64,000 nt of DNA, from NCBI RefSeq assembly GCF_910592395.1, contig NC_088326.1, positions 5,463,001 to 5,527,000 on the forward strand, given 5' to 3'. The stretch comes from Lineus longissimus. Lineage: Eukaryota; Nemertea; Pilidiophora; Heteronemertea; Lineidae. The stretch's first letter is position 1; every line of letters begins with the position of its first letter. The notes under the pieces were generated by a model. That model was not told where the DNA came from and made no database searches. It saw only the letters and a list, made by a program, of their open reading frames with translations. This document shows, piece by piece, positions 46,816 to 60,400 of the stretch. Both the position numbers and the translations under genes were made by a program.

Positions 46816-47945
46816 ATGGTTCCAGTTCACTGCATAGTTCCAAATGTTCTGTCAGATGGCGCTGGAGGTCTTGATGCAAATGTTCAGCAAGTGATTATGT
46901 ACAGTCCAAATCACAAATGACATCCATCCTGCTTCGCGTCAACGTACGTGCGAGTTGCGCGCTGAGTTCCGCGTCAATGGTCTCGTTAGGGAGTTTTTCC
47001 CAAATGTACGCGATGATGACGTGCCCCATTAACAGGACGTAACATCTATTTTAAAATGCGTTTCCAAGAATGCATGAGGACAACCCATTTGTGTCGTGTA
47101 TCACGGGAAACGCCCGATTCCCCTGATTCTGCAGGATGTTAAATCGGGCAGTTTATTTCTTTAAATAAATCATAAGCGTCGCATTTGCTCCTAGCTCTGT
47201 TCACCATCCCAAATGGCAATATTGCCAATTGGGCCGGACAATCACGAAAACCCCCAAATATTATACATTTCTTCCTGAATAATTCTTACAGAGACCATTC
47301 TCCCATGAAAGACAGTTGCTTACGCTACACCAAAATCAAAAAAAAATGAGGGTCAACCATTGAACTTTTGAGATATGTTGAATTTTGCACAAATCAGCGA
47401 AAAACGCACCAACTGGCACTGGACGGCATTTTAACACGGGGCCGACGCACATCCCAAGTTCAGTGTACACATACGTCGGCAACAAGAGTAAATACGTATA
47501 GTTTCTTGTTAAGCCACCTATTGAGTAGCGCTCTAGGTTTCAGAAACTCCAAAAAAATCATGTCTTTGCCAAAACAACTGCTGAATCAACACTGACATAC
47601 TGTGAGGACCGAGAAATCAATGATTTTAGGAACTACTGTGAGAGGGGAGGGGGGCGCATGAATAAAACAGAAACTCCCTAATGAGACCAATGACGCACCA
47701 ATGACGCGCTTATCTCTCTTTAAATTACGCGCGACCTACGCGTAGCGCGTCAATGACGGGAATTCAAGGATGACAATATTGTGATCCTCCCTTTGAAGGT
47801 ATTGTAATCTCCTTTAACAAATGTTTCAATAAATGGAGATTAAAGTGATGTTTTTCAATTGAATTGCACATAGAAAAATGAAACTTGCATGGTAATGACA
47901 AATGAAGCTTGTTGACACGATTCATCACTGCAAGCATGGAATGAC
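46816..47945. other. Region without a recognisable gene; possible MITE end
   Basis: GAAACTCCCTAATG at 47670-47683 matches the right end and flank of the MITE at 22456-22927. No opposing arm was seen nearby. Otherwise nothing is identified. Confidence 0.4.
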
Positions 47946-48392
47946 TTGAATAGGACAAATACGCCAATATCAAAAATGTTAAAATATCAGATGCCCATGC
48001 ATCAGGTGGCTAAATTACTTCTCACCAAAATTAACATCCATGGTACTAAATCATCTCGCGTCCGCTTGTTCGCTTGGTCAGATATGAATTGGACTCTGGA
48101 CGATTCTGAATATTATGGCACCAATCAGGCACACATCACGCACTACTGCAACTTTTCCAATAATGTTGCTCTAAGTATTCCGGTGCTCACAGTTATGGTT
48201 TTCTCCACGTTATCTTTGATGATAAATGGTTTGGTAATGTTGGTGCACGAGAGAGCAATATGCGCACCATGCATGACACGAGGATGGCATAAACTATTCA
48301 AAGCGTATCTTCGTCGTACCAGGAATATCCAAAAACAAAATCATTTATTGATGGTAAGAGCTAAAGGCGACATGAGAAGACATGTAATATAA
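47946..48392 (+). CDS. Longest unrecognised open frame outside the transposase
   Basis: A 148-codon frame with one hydrophobic stretch (about residues 76-99, LSIPVLTVMVFSTLSLMING) that could be a membrane segment, preceded by a Cys- and Asn-containing stretch and followed by a basic tail. It has no signal peptide and no family I recognise. In 64 kb of AT-rich DNA a frame of this length can occur by chance. No splice signals or neighbours support it. Confidence 0.15.
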   Translation: MNRTNTPISKMLKYQMPMHQVAKLLLTKINIHGTKSSRVRLFAWSDMNWTLDDSEYYGTNQAHITHYCNFSNNVALSIPVLTVMVFSTLSLMINGLVMLVHERAICAPCMTRGWHKLFKAYLRRTRNIQKQNHLLMVRAKGDMRRHVI

Positions 48393-49743
48393 CGATTTGG
48401 CATCAGTTAATTTCCCGGAACAGCGATTATGGTTCCAGAAGAAGAAATACGAGTTATTCACAGTGGAAATACTCTGAGACAATACATGAAACACTCATTG
48501 AACCATCTGCAGATCATTTGCAGCAGTCACTTGTGGTAGCTTTGTTTTTTAGTAGCGTACTTCAATGAGAATTGACTGCCGAGGACCGTCTAGAGTGCCA
48601 ACCCACGCCCCCCTCCCACAACGCACGCACAAATGACAAGAAGAAATTCAAGTGGCCAAGTGTGGATGTCGGGCAACCCTGTTTTTGTGCTGCATTTTGC
48701 ATATTTATGATCCATTTTGCATTCCTGGTTGATATTAATATTCAGTACCCATTTTTACGTAAAGTGACCCAGACAAAACATCCTTACCAAGAACTATGAT
48801 TAAAGGTCTCTCTCTCCACGTCACAGAGGACATGTGTCCCAATTTTCTACCGATCACAGTACTACTTATAGGTTTACGATCTCATGATCATCGGGCGTTT
48901 AAAGCAGCGTTCACAGGCCACGAACCTTGGACAATGTTCAGAAACAAAAAGACGATGACTCCATTTCTGGTGAGGGGTGAACGATCCGCGGTCCAGCCAG
49001 ACGCAGGGCCAATGAAATCAGATACATTCGGCCATGCTTTGTGTCTTGCCAAAGAGTCCTTCTTGCCAAGCTTGGCGTTTAATTCTTCTTTGTGAATGGC
49101 TCTGCAAGTATTTTGAGCATGAAAATTGTCAACAATAGGTTTGATTTTAACGCTTTCTATTCCAAGTGGGTTTTGCCGAGTGAGTTTTGGCGTCTCTAGT
49201 CGAGATTGGGCAAATGGAGAGGCTTTTCTTTGTCAACTTGAGTCGAGATCGGACTTGAAAGGGTTAATTGCTACGGTAAGCTTAGACCCGACTATAATAC
49301 ACGCATCATATTGAGCTCGTTGCTTCCGTTGACACCCGGGAGAGGCGGCTGGCGCCGTCTCGCTATTATCCATATTACGCGGGATCATCTGGTAAGAATG
49401 ATGCTCGATCAATTATCATTAAATATTACATTGAAGCAGCTGTATCCAGTGTTGGCACAGAATGACAAAATGCTAATCACCTGATATTTTTTTCCTGAAT
49501 ACTGTGACGCAGATCTAAGCCATTTAAAGAAAATTTGATGGCGAGTCTTTGGACTGTCACTAGCGAACGAAAATGTGCCGGCAACAAGTACAATGTCTAG
49601 AGAATCTTCAAATATTGTTTTGACGGCCACCTGCCAATGCATTTCATTTACAACCTGACAATGTGTGTGTGTGACGGCCAATATGGCAGTGCAAAAAAAT
49701 TGGCAACGTCATCATGTGACGTCAGTGAAGAACCTCTATCGAT
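48393..49743. other. Region without a recognisable gene
   Basis: Frames at 48796-49095 (plus) and 49409-49681 (minus) have no motif. Nothing else is identified. Confidence 0.45.
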
Positions 49744-50094
49744 GGATATCTTTGTTTACCGTTGGTGGCGCGCGCATACTCGTATCTCCTCGTGACACTC
49801 AACAGAGGATGGTGTGACGTAACAATATCAACGTAACACGATCGTAGTTGGTTTCACTTGGGTACGGGAAGTTTTTCTCGCCTATCTCGTGACTTGCGAA
49901 ATGTTTTGAATAAAACTTGAAAACGATTTTGTCACACTAGCAGCTGTGTACATCATCGGTTAAAAGCGTCATTATGTTATCCGTCGAAAGAACTATCATC
50001 AGGAAGACGGCTTGTCGCAGCTTTCTTCATGAAAACCATGTTGAAGAGATACGAGTATGCAGTGCGCGCGCGGGCGTGACGTCATCAGATATCC
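49744..50094. repeat. Imperfect inverted repeat around CATACTCGTATCTC
   Basis: GGATATC ... GGCGCGCGCATACTCGTATCTC (49744-49788) is mirrored by GAGATACGAGTATGCAGTGCGC ... GATATCC (50046-50094) in the opposite orientation, with shared GCGCGCGC runs. It may be a decayed MITE of about 350 bp. No target duplication is visible. Confidence 0.5.
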
Positions 50095-50446
50095 AGCTAT
50101 TACCACCAAATAGGGATTTCGTTTGGTGTATTGTGGGAGCTAGCTGAAAATCATTCCTTTCAATGGAAAAAAGCACATTTAGCATTCGAGATTTTTCAAC
50201 GCTATTGGGAAAAACTAGTTTAGAGTTTGTTTTACTAGCTCCTTATATTTCCCAAACATATCAGATTTCTTCGCACAAACGTGGTCTACGGTTATTTTAT
50301 TCACATTTGATCGGCTGCCTGTCAGCAATTTGAATTATACCGTTGATTTGGGGCTCTGTTTGGATCAGAAAGAAACACTAGAATATTCAATTTCGTAACT
50401 GTTGAAGATATTACCCATGTTAAGGCATGCCTTTGAAAGGGGTTGG

Positions 50447-50880
50447 TTCAATACCTAGCACTGGCACGCTGGCACTGGCACGGATGCATTCCAAAAAGGT
50501 CCGCAGTCCACGAAAGTTATGAAATCAGACTGCTGTCTGTCAACATTATTGGTCTTGCAAATTGTGTGCCTTGACCTACGTGTACTTACTGCATAGTGCA
50601 GCCTATTTGTAGGTATGTAATTGACATGATCGAATATAGGTTAGTGCAGCAGACTAGGACTGACCAGCATTAGGTACTGGCTGTGGTGAGGCTATATCAT
50701 ATATTTAAAAAAAAATTCAAACTTTGAATTGATTCAACTTAATGCTGACCATCCGATATACTTTTGAGAAATTTATTTATGTCCTTGAAACACTGTATTT
50801 GCATTTTATGGCAAAAGAAATGTCAGTGCAAGTGTCAGTGCCAGTGCCGGTGCCACGGTGCAAGTGCCAGCCCTATTGAA
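50447..50880. mobile_element. Possible foldback element with GGCACT-repeat arms
   Basis: TTCAATA followed by GCACTGGCACGCTGGCACTG (from 50447) is mirrored by CAGTGCAAGTGTCAGTGCC ... CCAGCCCTATTGAA ending at 50880. The arms are built from CAGTGC/GGCACT hexamer repeats, with more copies on the right (50822-50870). The interior has no recognised gene. Two independent expansions of the same simple motif could mimic this. Confidence 0.45.
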
Positions 50881-52857
50881 ATTAAAGAGCAAAGCATTCA
50901 TCATTTTGAAAGATTCTCTGATCTTCCACGTGTTGAATCTATATGACGACCGCTAGCTAGGGTACACCAATACAGGGCTAACCTTGAGAAAAGACGAATC
51001 AATTTTATTGATCGGAGCACTGTTTGCAGAAGTGATTAATGCGCCCGACATGCAAATGGCGGTTTTGTGAAATTCATCTATCTTATCGAGTTATGCCCAG
51101 GAGCAGTACTTTAGATACGATAAAATTCCCATTTTCTACATCGGTTAACAATTCGATATGATGCTCGATCAATTGCAGAGAAAGAAGGCGATGCGTCGTG
51201 CCTTTATAACGCTTGATGCACAATACTGGCAATCGGATTGCTGACGCCGGTATTGCGCCGCCAAGCAGATCGGTCATCCCAGAGAATTCGGATTCTAAAC
51301 TCCGGGTGGAGGTGTAACTGTGTTCCAACACGACCAGTATTGCTACTGTGTGACCCATAATTGAGAAGAAATCTACGAAATGCTGTCGTCTTTCATGAAA
51401 AACTAGACTTCTAGCTAACATATTTTACGTCCCAGCAGATAATTCATTGTGAATGTCTACTAAGAGTACATTGTAACGTATTTTGTGCGTGCATTGGATC
51501 CAGTCACCCTTCTTATAGATCAGACACAACTGTTTTCTAAATCTAAACCTTTAGCAGCAGTGACTTAAAAATCCTTGACTGAGCATAGAAACACCCAATG
51601 TTTGATAAGCGCGCCTGCACAATAATGGCTTAGATCGAGCATCGTCATGATAATTTAGTGACGATAGTTACAGGTACAGGCTAGAAACACAGATGGCATC
51701 ACTATTACTCGAATTAGAAAAAAATATTGCTTGCTACCGGTGGCATCGGGAAATCAGCGACGTATTCTCTACGGGATACAAACACGCATTTGAGAAAAAA
51801 ATCTTTACCAATCACTAGGAAATGGTTTATTTGATGGCGAGCAACATGACGTAAATATGCCGGCAGTGACGTATGTCGTGGTGCTTGAACAGCGTTCAAC
51901 ACTGAATCGTACCCGAATAGCGTTATCATCAACAATATCGCTTTCATTCGAGATGTTGCATATTCTTTTCAATTGAAGCATTTAGATTTCTTCATGCTTC
52001 GTCATTAGCGAGGTATTACAAATTATACGAATTCTGAATTAAAACCCGAGTAAGCATTAAATATCCTAAAAAGTGACGAAACCATTATAATTGTTGTCGT
52101 TAGCCGATTAACGTCCTCTCGAAAAGAGTAACTCGAAAAACAAAATTTGTCGGCAAATCTATTGAAGTGTTTTAAACGCAGCAATTTTTGAATATCATGG
52201 AGTAACAAAATGATTTGTCGTAATTCGTTTAGCGTCTGCTTTCAACAAGTTCAGAGGTGGACGTAAGTATTGGTCACCTTCAAATGCATAAAACTGGATA
52301 CAACTGACAGCAGAATGGATGGATTGTAAGTTTCTTAGTAACTAAAGGCTCGTAATTCGTAATTTGTGAGATTTGTAAAACTTCACTATATGCCTAACGT
52401 CATAGTTTATTGTCAGTATTTTCAGTCGCACATAAAACGCATAGACATATTTTACGTCAGTTATATCGGCCATGTTTAAAGTAATAATAAAATGATCTGT
52501 TTCCGATTGACAATATGAAAGGGGAATGTCATGTATACACGCACGTATACAACTTTTGTGTTACATTACAAAAATACATTATACCAATTCATATTTGAAC
52601 CAGCTGTTTCAGGCCCGGAATTGGGCCAGCAGGTCGATGGTGACGTCATCAAGTAGACAAGTACGTCAATGATTGAGTTGATTTGGTTAAATTTAGCACG
52701 TTTCAATAGTATATCTCATGATGTGCAACCAAATGACATACATGTATTCGGTACGCACAGCTGTCCACAAATTATAATTTTCAATACACTTTTTCACATT
52801 GACATCGGCCTATTTCATTCAGCACTGCAATAGAGGTGACACTAGGCCTTTTTACAC
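50881..52857. other. Region without a recognisable gene
   Basis: Minus-strand frames 51083-51421 (112 codons) and 51714-51947 have protein-like composition but no family I recognise and no splice or start context that stands out. Confidence 0.4.
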
Positions 52858-53075
52858 GAGGACAGTTGGAACCGTCTTCGAGCCAGCTCGAGGCGGGTCA
52901 ACACAATTTTTACCGTGTAGAATGAAATTAGAACCGTCTCCAAGTGACCTGACCCGAGGCGCGTTTGCACTGCAGTCTCGAGTCACTTGAGGCCAGATAA
53001 AGCCAGTTCAAGACGCTTAATTCTCTGTGTAGAACAGATCTGGCCTGATCTGGCCTCGAGACACTTTGCACACAA
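52858..53075 (+). repeat. Degenerate local repeat
   Basis: Variants of AACCGTCTTCGAGCCAGCTC and AGGCG-GT-GTGTAGAA recur about three times (for example AGAACCGTCTCCAAGTGACC; CTCGAGTCACTTGAGGCC). A last echo lies near 53190-53215. No function is evident. Confidence 0.4.
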
Positions 53076-54481
53076 TATTTATTGTACTATAATTAGGTAT
53101 TAGATGAATGAAAAGATGAGTCACCTGCACCACCTAACGAGGGGGAAGTGATTTAGATGGCCTAAACTGCCGAGGTAGGTCGATTCAATCCGTCTCCGTG
53201 TAGACAGCACAAAGCCAGTTACAGATTGTCACGTTGCTCTACTTTAGACCTAACTGCCACACTAATGGAATATAAACCATGTAGTTTTGGAATAAATGTA
53301 CTTGCAGACGAATGTAACTTTTTTGGCTAGGAATGACATTATGAGGAGAAGAAAGGACAACTTAAAAAGTCCAACATAAGTTTTTTTTAGTTACATTAGG
53401 CCGATTGCTAATATGATGTAAACTCAATATAGAACAACATCCTGAAAAAGCGTGTGTATGGTCGACTTTTCTGTTCAATCTAGGAGGATCGTGGCGTGAA
53501 CCATGCAGGCCTCGGGCGTGGTTCCTACTAGTATCATGATCATGGGAAATTGGCGACTATTATTCTATACCGGTATGATTTTTTCGCGTAGAGGAGGAGT
53601 CCTTCGTTTCGATCGCCACGAAAGCCATTTAGCTTGACTTAGACAATGCACCAACTTATTTATGCCTTTAAGCTATGTTGCTGTCAAGAAATGTCCTACC
53701 AAATAACCTTTTTTACTCATGAAAGCCTGCATACTCTGACATTACGAGCTAGGAATACGACTCCAAACCCCTCGGGATATCGCATACTTCTTACAAAAGT
53801 TACAGCGTAAACATTCCCTTTGACCCGAATAAAAAGTATGCTGTGCCGCAGGTAAGACTGCAGACATGTTGTACTAAAATGCCAAAACAACACGTCTCTT
53901 GGAGAAATACAGCCGATAGCACAATTTAAACGCATGTTTCTGTATGAGAAGTATTTAGCAAATGATATGCTAAACACTAATGTTTAGAACACATAAATGA
54001 CATAATGCCGTTGCAATCCATTCAAGACATCTCATAGGTCGATAATTCATGTTGGCTCTAGCCATTCCATTATCCATTGTTTAATCGGGAGGCGAATTTT
54101 TTTTCTAAACTTTCGATTCTATCCTGACTCGCTACAAAAACTTGTTATCAAGTTCCCTAGCGTCGAGGTCTGACGAAGGAATTTCAATTTCAAAGGATGA
54201 TAAAGAGCAGGCAATTATTTTGTACCAAATCATACAACTAAAGAACATACTTAACAACAGGAAGTGTCGACCGTTCAAGTACGGTTTTGCCTTAAAACAT
54301 GTCAAGAGAAAGGACATCGTCCCTACAATATGGCTATTAAGTGAACTTGTTTCAAGTTTGTGTTTATTTCTTAGATATTTAGAAAAACGCATTCTCCTAA
54401 ATTCTTAAATTAAAAACTACCGTCCAACCTATCGGGATGAGAGGTCGCATGCTTTTTGTGTATCTTCTGTATTAGGAAGGA
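53076..54481. other. Region without a recognisable gene
   Basis: At 54132-54408 both strands are open at once (86 and 88 codons), so at most one frame could be real. Neither has a motif. Confidence 0.45.
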
Positions 54482-54495
54482 GGGGGGGGGGGGGG
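54482..54495 (+). repeat. Poly-G tract
   Basis: A run of 14 G. Confidence 0.9.
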
Positions 54496-57400
54496 CTTAT
54501 GGTATTGTCAATTAACTGTGCCCTTTCTCGGTAGCCTACCTACTTGGTCTTTTGAAATGCCATGTTCCGGTAGACGCTTAGACGCCCTCAAACTTTCTCT
54601 TTCGAAGGGAAGTTGAAAAGCTTCTAGACGCCCCCAATGTTTCCCTTTCGCATGGGAAATTGAAAAACTACTGGCAGCTTTTGTTTACGCTGATATTGGT
54701 TTATTGTAAAGGTTCCATCGTTTTTAAAGGTCGCCAATAAAAATAGTCGATGAATGTCATCCGCTGGAAAGATCCTAAGTTTACTAGACAGACTACGCAT
54801 GTGCGAGGCATAACCTATAGGCAACTAAGTGCGGTTGAAGAATAGGCACATTTGGCAAATGATGCGATGTTTCAATATTAGAGAAGTAGATTTAGAACAT
54901 AAATCTTACATTTTGTCGTCAGGATTTGATCTTTTTTCTTTTCCTTAAAAAAACCTTGGTCATGTGATTGAATTTATTTGCTGATGACAGAATGTCGCAT
55001 TTACATTTTTACCATCTCTGTCATGTACCCACACTCCTGGTTGGGAGAAATGGTTGGGAGGTTGCGTAAGATGAACCGGCGGCGGTACTAAGACCACGAC
55101 CCCACTGTTACGAGTCATGTACTTTAACCTCTGCGCCCCAATTGTACGCCAAATGCACCAGCAGTAACCAAGACCGAACCTTACACGGGAAAACACAGGA
55201 ATGAATTTTCCCTCAAATCTCATCCACGTTCTTCCAGATAGCGTGCCCCGTCTTTTCATGACGACTCCGAAGTTATTCCATCACCATGGTAACTGTGTAA
55301 GAGCGTAAACGGAGAAAACGGAACCAAGACGCGTTCTAGGGCTGCGAGGTTTGGCGATGGTATCTAAAGACATTGTAATCTGGCGTGATCAGGTGTAAAT
55401 TGTCCCGGTGGGTCATTAATTCCAGGGGCCTGGCGATCTGCTTAGAGAAATATCCGTCAGCGAATGAGTATTCCATAATGCATTCACCTCGGTGTCCCAG
55501 GTGATGAGAACAAGGCAGTAACTGTGTTACATGTTAAATATCGTGTGTCGTGATTGGGTGTTTTTGTATTCGAGATTCTGTCCGAGGATGACGATCAAGG
55601 GCCGGACAATCAGTGGCGATTTGCAGTACATGTCTGGTATCCGGCGCACTGTTCACACCTAAATGCGTGTGTACCGGTATGACACTCTTGATATCTTAAT
55701 TATAAATAGAATAGACGGTGAAATATTGATATGATTCCTCTGGGTGATTACAAAACGTCCAACCGTCGACCAAATTAAGCTCTTTGACTCATGTGGCCTT
55801 AAAAAGTAGGTCAAATCAGAAACCCATGTGATGTGTCATGTATCGTCAGAACATATACATGTACCTATCATAAAAATTTGGTGCTGATGGAATCCTTACT
55901 TAGAGAGATGACGTTTTTGTTCACCATATCTATTGGGGGAATAATCATGGGAACCCTCCAAACAACACCCGAGGGTAAGACTTGTTTCCGAACACACTAC
56001 CGAGAATGGCGCAGCTGCTCCCCGTTAAATTCTGAGGGAATATCTGCGTTTTAACAAAGGTTATTAGATACAGCGCAAAATTATCGCTATATATAATGAT
56101 ACCTATCATAAAGCACTTGGTGCAAAATTCCTTCAGGCATGTTCTAGTGCTAGTTCTCTTTTCTTTTCTTTTTCCTTCGGGAAAGTTGTTAACATGTTTC
56201 ATGTGTTTCTGTTTAGCACGAAACGAATCGCTTCATTATATGCACGTGTTAGCTTTATTGGGTCGCATTTTCCGTCTGCCTTTCCCTCCTGTTACAATCG
56301 ATTAGATGGCATCGCCCGAATAAGTGACCTAACCGAATACAAGTGACACGAAATCAATCGGAAGAGTGGCCCACAAAATCGACCGATTAGGTGACCCACG
56401 TCTCAATACCTGGTGTTCCATTCAAGATACAGTGAAAACCTTCTCCCGCAACATACATGCGACACTAATACAAAAAATCTCCCGAAAAATGTGTTTTCTG
56501 GTTTGTACAAAAGAAAAACCTACTGAGGGCTATCATCCTATTCCATGTTCTTTTCGCAAGTCCATTCAAGAAATGTGTCTGTTTAAAAACAATTATAATT
56601 ATCTCAGCTCTCTCTCTGGTCGCATTCATCATAAGAACAGTAAACTTATTTCATCAGTGGCGCTGTGTCTCTGCTGTCGGCAGCATCGGCTTGGAGTACT
56701 GCTGCCCCTGCGTATAATTGGACCGCGGAGGTTTACTTTAAGTCTCAGTCGCGTGTGTAGCAGGTGATATACATGCATATAAGATAATTACTAAAGCATT
56801 AATGACATAGAGCCCCTCATGTTAATCAATAACCGACAAATATCATAGGGTTACTTGATTGAGCTCGCTGTTGACGAGACGGATTAATGCGAAAGCTTAT
56901 CACACTAATGTGTTAAGAAATGTACATGCAAGACGCATTATAGCAAACTGTGGATTTTAAAGCTGAACTGCATGTACAAAACAGAAGCGTTGCAAAAAAC
57001 GTAGAGATTAATGTTAATGACTTGTTAATCGAGGAAGAGGTCGATGTGGAGAGTTAAGGGTTTTTGTCAGAGCCTGAAGATGATGACTGAATTGACATGC
57101 ACAATCAAATGCATATCAATCAATCGCGATTCAATCGGTGTTGTTCGTTTTGTAATGTTGATTCTACCCGATGCCCAACTAAAAAGAGATGTGGCCTTCC
57201 CAGCTCTATTTTAGAATTAGATTAATTCATTGTCACAAGAAACCCATAACAACGTGTAAAAAGGAAGGCACCGTCGGGTGATTCATTGGCAAGTCATACT
57301 CGAGCTCCCACGCAGAGATGCGGTTATTGTCATTCAATGAATAGCATGCCGCGAAGTTACTATTTATAGCTCACAAGATCATTTGCATAAGATATTGATG

Positions 57401-60400
57401 ACGTTTTAGTCACGTGACAGGCGGACATCGACACTTATTTCTACGCATTTGAGCTTATTCCAAAGTAAATGATCTTTGACCCAGCATTGTTTTTAGCATG
57501 AATGATACCATAGAGTCAGAGAGAGAAATATTCAGAACAATTATGTAGTATTTCCAACACTCGGACATGTGCCAGATTGAATCTAACTGCCCTAGTTAGA
57601 AAGCCTGAATCCATTACGAAACCGCATTTTGTCCGACATTGCCTGTAATTCAGCGATGGGGAAATAGAGGGCATCAGCTGCAGTGACGTCATCTTCGCGG
57701 AATGCTATTACAAGTCCAGGGTGTTAGTACGGAGTGTTCTGTGGCATTTTCCTGTGACGTTTATTTTCTCCGGTATGAAAATTAACAGTGCTTGTTCCAG
57801 CTGACAATGGATTGAATAGAGGTGAATTGTAAACGTAAAACAGTTATAAAACTGTTTCAGGTCAAAGGTCGAATCGAAACAAGACTATAGTCCATTCATA
57901 ATGTTTCGTCCGCGTCGTTTGGGGCTCTGTAGTCCGAACTACTTTTTGGATTGTTTAAAGTTTGGGTTTTATTGACCTGTGAGCGCCGGCAATCAAAGAG
58001 TATTTTAGAGTTCAGGATTATCGGTAGATGGAGAAATCGGTGGAAGGGGACTAATGGTAGATAGGCCGTATTTTGTTTCTGGATTTTTCTCATTCATAGT
58101 AAGCTCATTCTGAAATGTGTTTCAACATCTGTGATTGCCGTTTTTTTCTGGACAATGGAGTTACATGAATGCGCGCAATATGTTCTGGTGCCCTGCATAT
58201 TGCCGTTTTCGATAGGACATAATGGCTGAGCATGTAAATGAACGTTCTGCTGATAGTCAGCACGCATTGCTATTAAGACTTGCTTGCCCTGAAGCGATAC
58301 TTTTGTTGCCAAGCTACATTTCCTTGAAGCAGATGTTATTTAAACAGTGTAACTAACAGAACAAATTAATTGATGTACACACGCGTAACGATCAGGCACT
58401 ATAATTATAATTTATTGAAAATCGTTTTTTTTAAAGTGATAGCCTCCGCAGTTATCATGCATGCGCATTTTCTGAAACTTGGGATTCAATATATTCATTT
58501 CTTCTGTGGTTACACAACGCTGTGATGTGATGAAATGTATATTCTGTATCTATTTGCGCGTCATGTGACATATTTTGATTTTTAACGGAAGGCGTATTAC
58601 TAGGCTTTTAAAAACTAAGACAGCGAAAATAATTCATTGACAGGGCAGATTTGACTTGGCTGACCCAATAGACCACATGAGGTTAACTGTAGTAATCATA
58701 TTGATGACCGGTCCCAGGGTCGCCATTTTCAATCAATACGTGATTAATGCATTAATTGAAGAGTAATATAAAGAAAGCTTGGTGCGCCAGGAAATGTGGT
58801 CGTTCAGGCAAAAACGATCGCTTTCCATGAAAAAAATAAAAACACATCATCATCTCTACTGTCTTACCTCAAACATATATTATGATCATCCTAGACAGCG
58901 TAGGCACGACTTATCAAAATTACGGAAGTAATAAAAAGGCACCTGTTCAACAAAGAAAATAATATTAAAACTAGTTTAGGAGAATTAAAGGAAATCAACA
59001 TGTTGAGATGGGCGCGCTGTCTGGGTTGGGGCTATATGGGTGGGGCAGAGGCTTGAAGCAGAGTCTTTCAAATTATAAATGTGTAACCCTAACAAAACAT
59101 GAAAGATAGGTGAATGCACACGCATGTTATAATTGCCCAATCATTCGCCTCCCGTGATGCACCGACGTCATAGGAATTACTTCACAGGATTGCAGGAGCC
59201 TTGGAATATACATGCACTACACAGAAACCTTGGCATGTTTCCCTTAATATTCATCATACCTGTTCATATTATCTTAGCTACAGAGAATATACTGATACAC
59301 GTGGCATTACCTGATGTCAGTAAAATAAGACGAGGGTCCAACTAAAGAATGATAGGCCTACCTACATGTATACTGCACACAATACAACCACTGCCTTAGT
59401 GTGAATCCCTACCAACCTGCACTCTGATATTTCAACTCCACTCAGGCTGAAACATGGACATTACGTGGCAGAAGGTGATTGACGAAAAATATGATGAGCA
59501 AAGCCAGGAGAATACTAGTATGCCTCTCAGCAGAGGGAAGAATAAATAAGAACTATAGTCTGGGTCAAAATAAACAATAGATACATTCAAAAACCAGCAT
59601 GCCTGTAGTGCGCCATTTAGAATTGACATTTATTTCATTTAAGGTGAAGATTGATTTCCTCAGTCACGTTCAATTCTGAAAACGGCTTCATGTCTTAACA
59701 TCAAAAGGAGGGGAATGATATTGGAAGGGAAGGACCATGACGGAAATTGAAGCATAAGAGTTGTTTGTACGACATGTTACTCAAGTACGACTGGTGATTT
59801 TATATCCATGCGCCTGTGGCCGAAGACCTTGTCCGCCTAGCAGAGGATAGACAACTATGGTGCCTCTCAACAAATATGCAGGGCTGCCCGAATGGTCAAA
59901 TGGCTTCGGGACGGATAGATAGTACAACACATTAGTTGGTTCACCTAACCTTGCCTGCATCTCCGTTTAGCTCCAGATCTGAGCTCGTAGCTATTGTAGT
60001 GGATTGTAGGCCTACCACTGTTTACTGTCCAATGGGAAGGGGTTAGGTAGAAGTTGATCCCATATAAATATACCTGCAACTGTGTAAGTATGTTTGGATA
60101 CAATTTACTGCTTCGTTTGCATCTGTTGGAGGTAGTGGCGATTCTTATTTCGGGGTGTGCTCGGATAATCGTTTACTTCAATATCTTCTGCTCTCTGCCT
60201 TTCAAGTCGCAAACTTTGGATAGCCGACTTGGAAAAAATCATTTTTACCCATCTTTTTAAAACGCTGTCATTTAGGTAAGTGTAACTAATAAGCATGTTT
60301 AACCACGAGATGCTCAACCATAACCGAGGCTTGGGGCAAGTACCGTATGGTTTTAGTCCGGAGACCATTGAGATTAGTAGGCCTATTGTGAGTACAAACG

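Noticed and set aside
54132-54408. Overlapping frames on both strands as a gene pair
   Set aside because: Both are short, neither has a motif, and antiparallel open frames of this size are expected by chance in AT-rich DNA.
56320-56400. Inverted GTGACCTAACCG / CGATTAGGTGAC pair
   Set aside because: The arms are short with mismatches and no flanking duplication; not above what chance gives.
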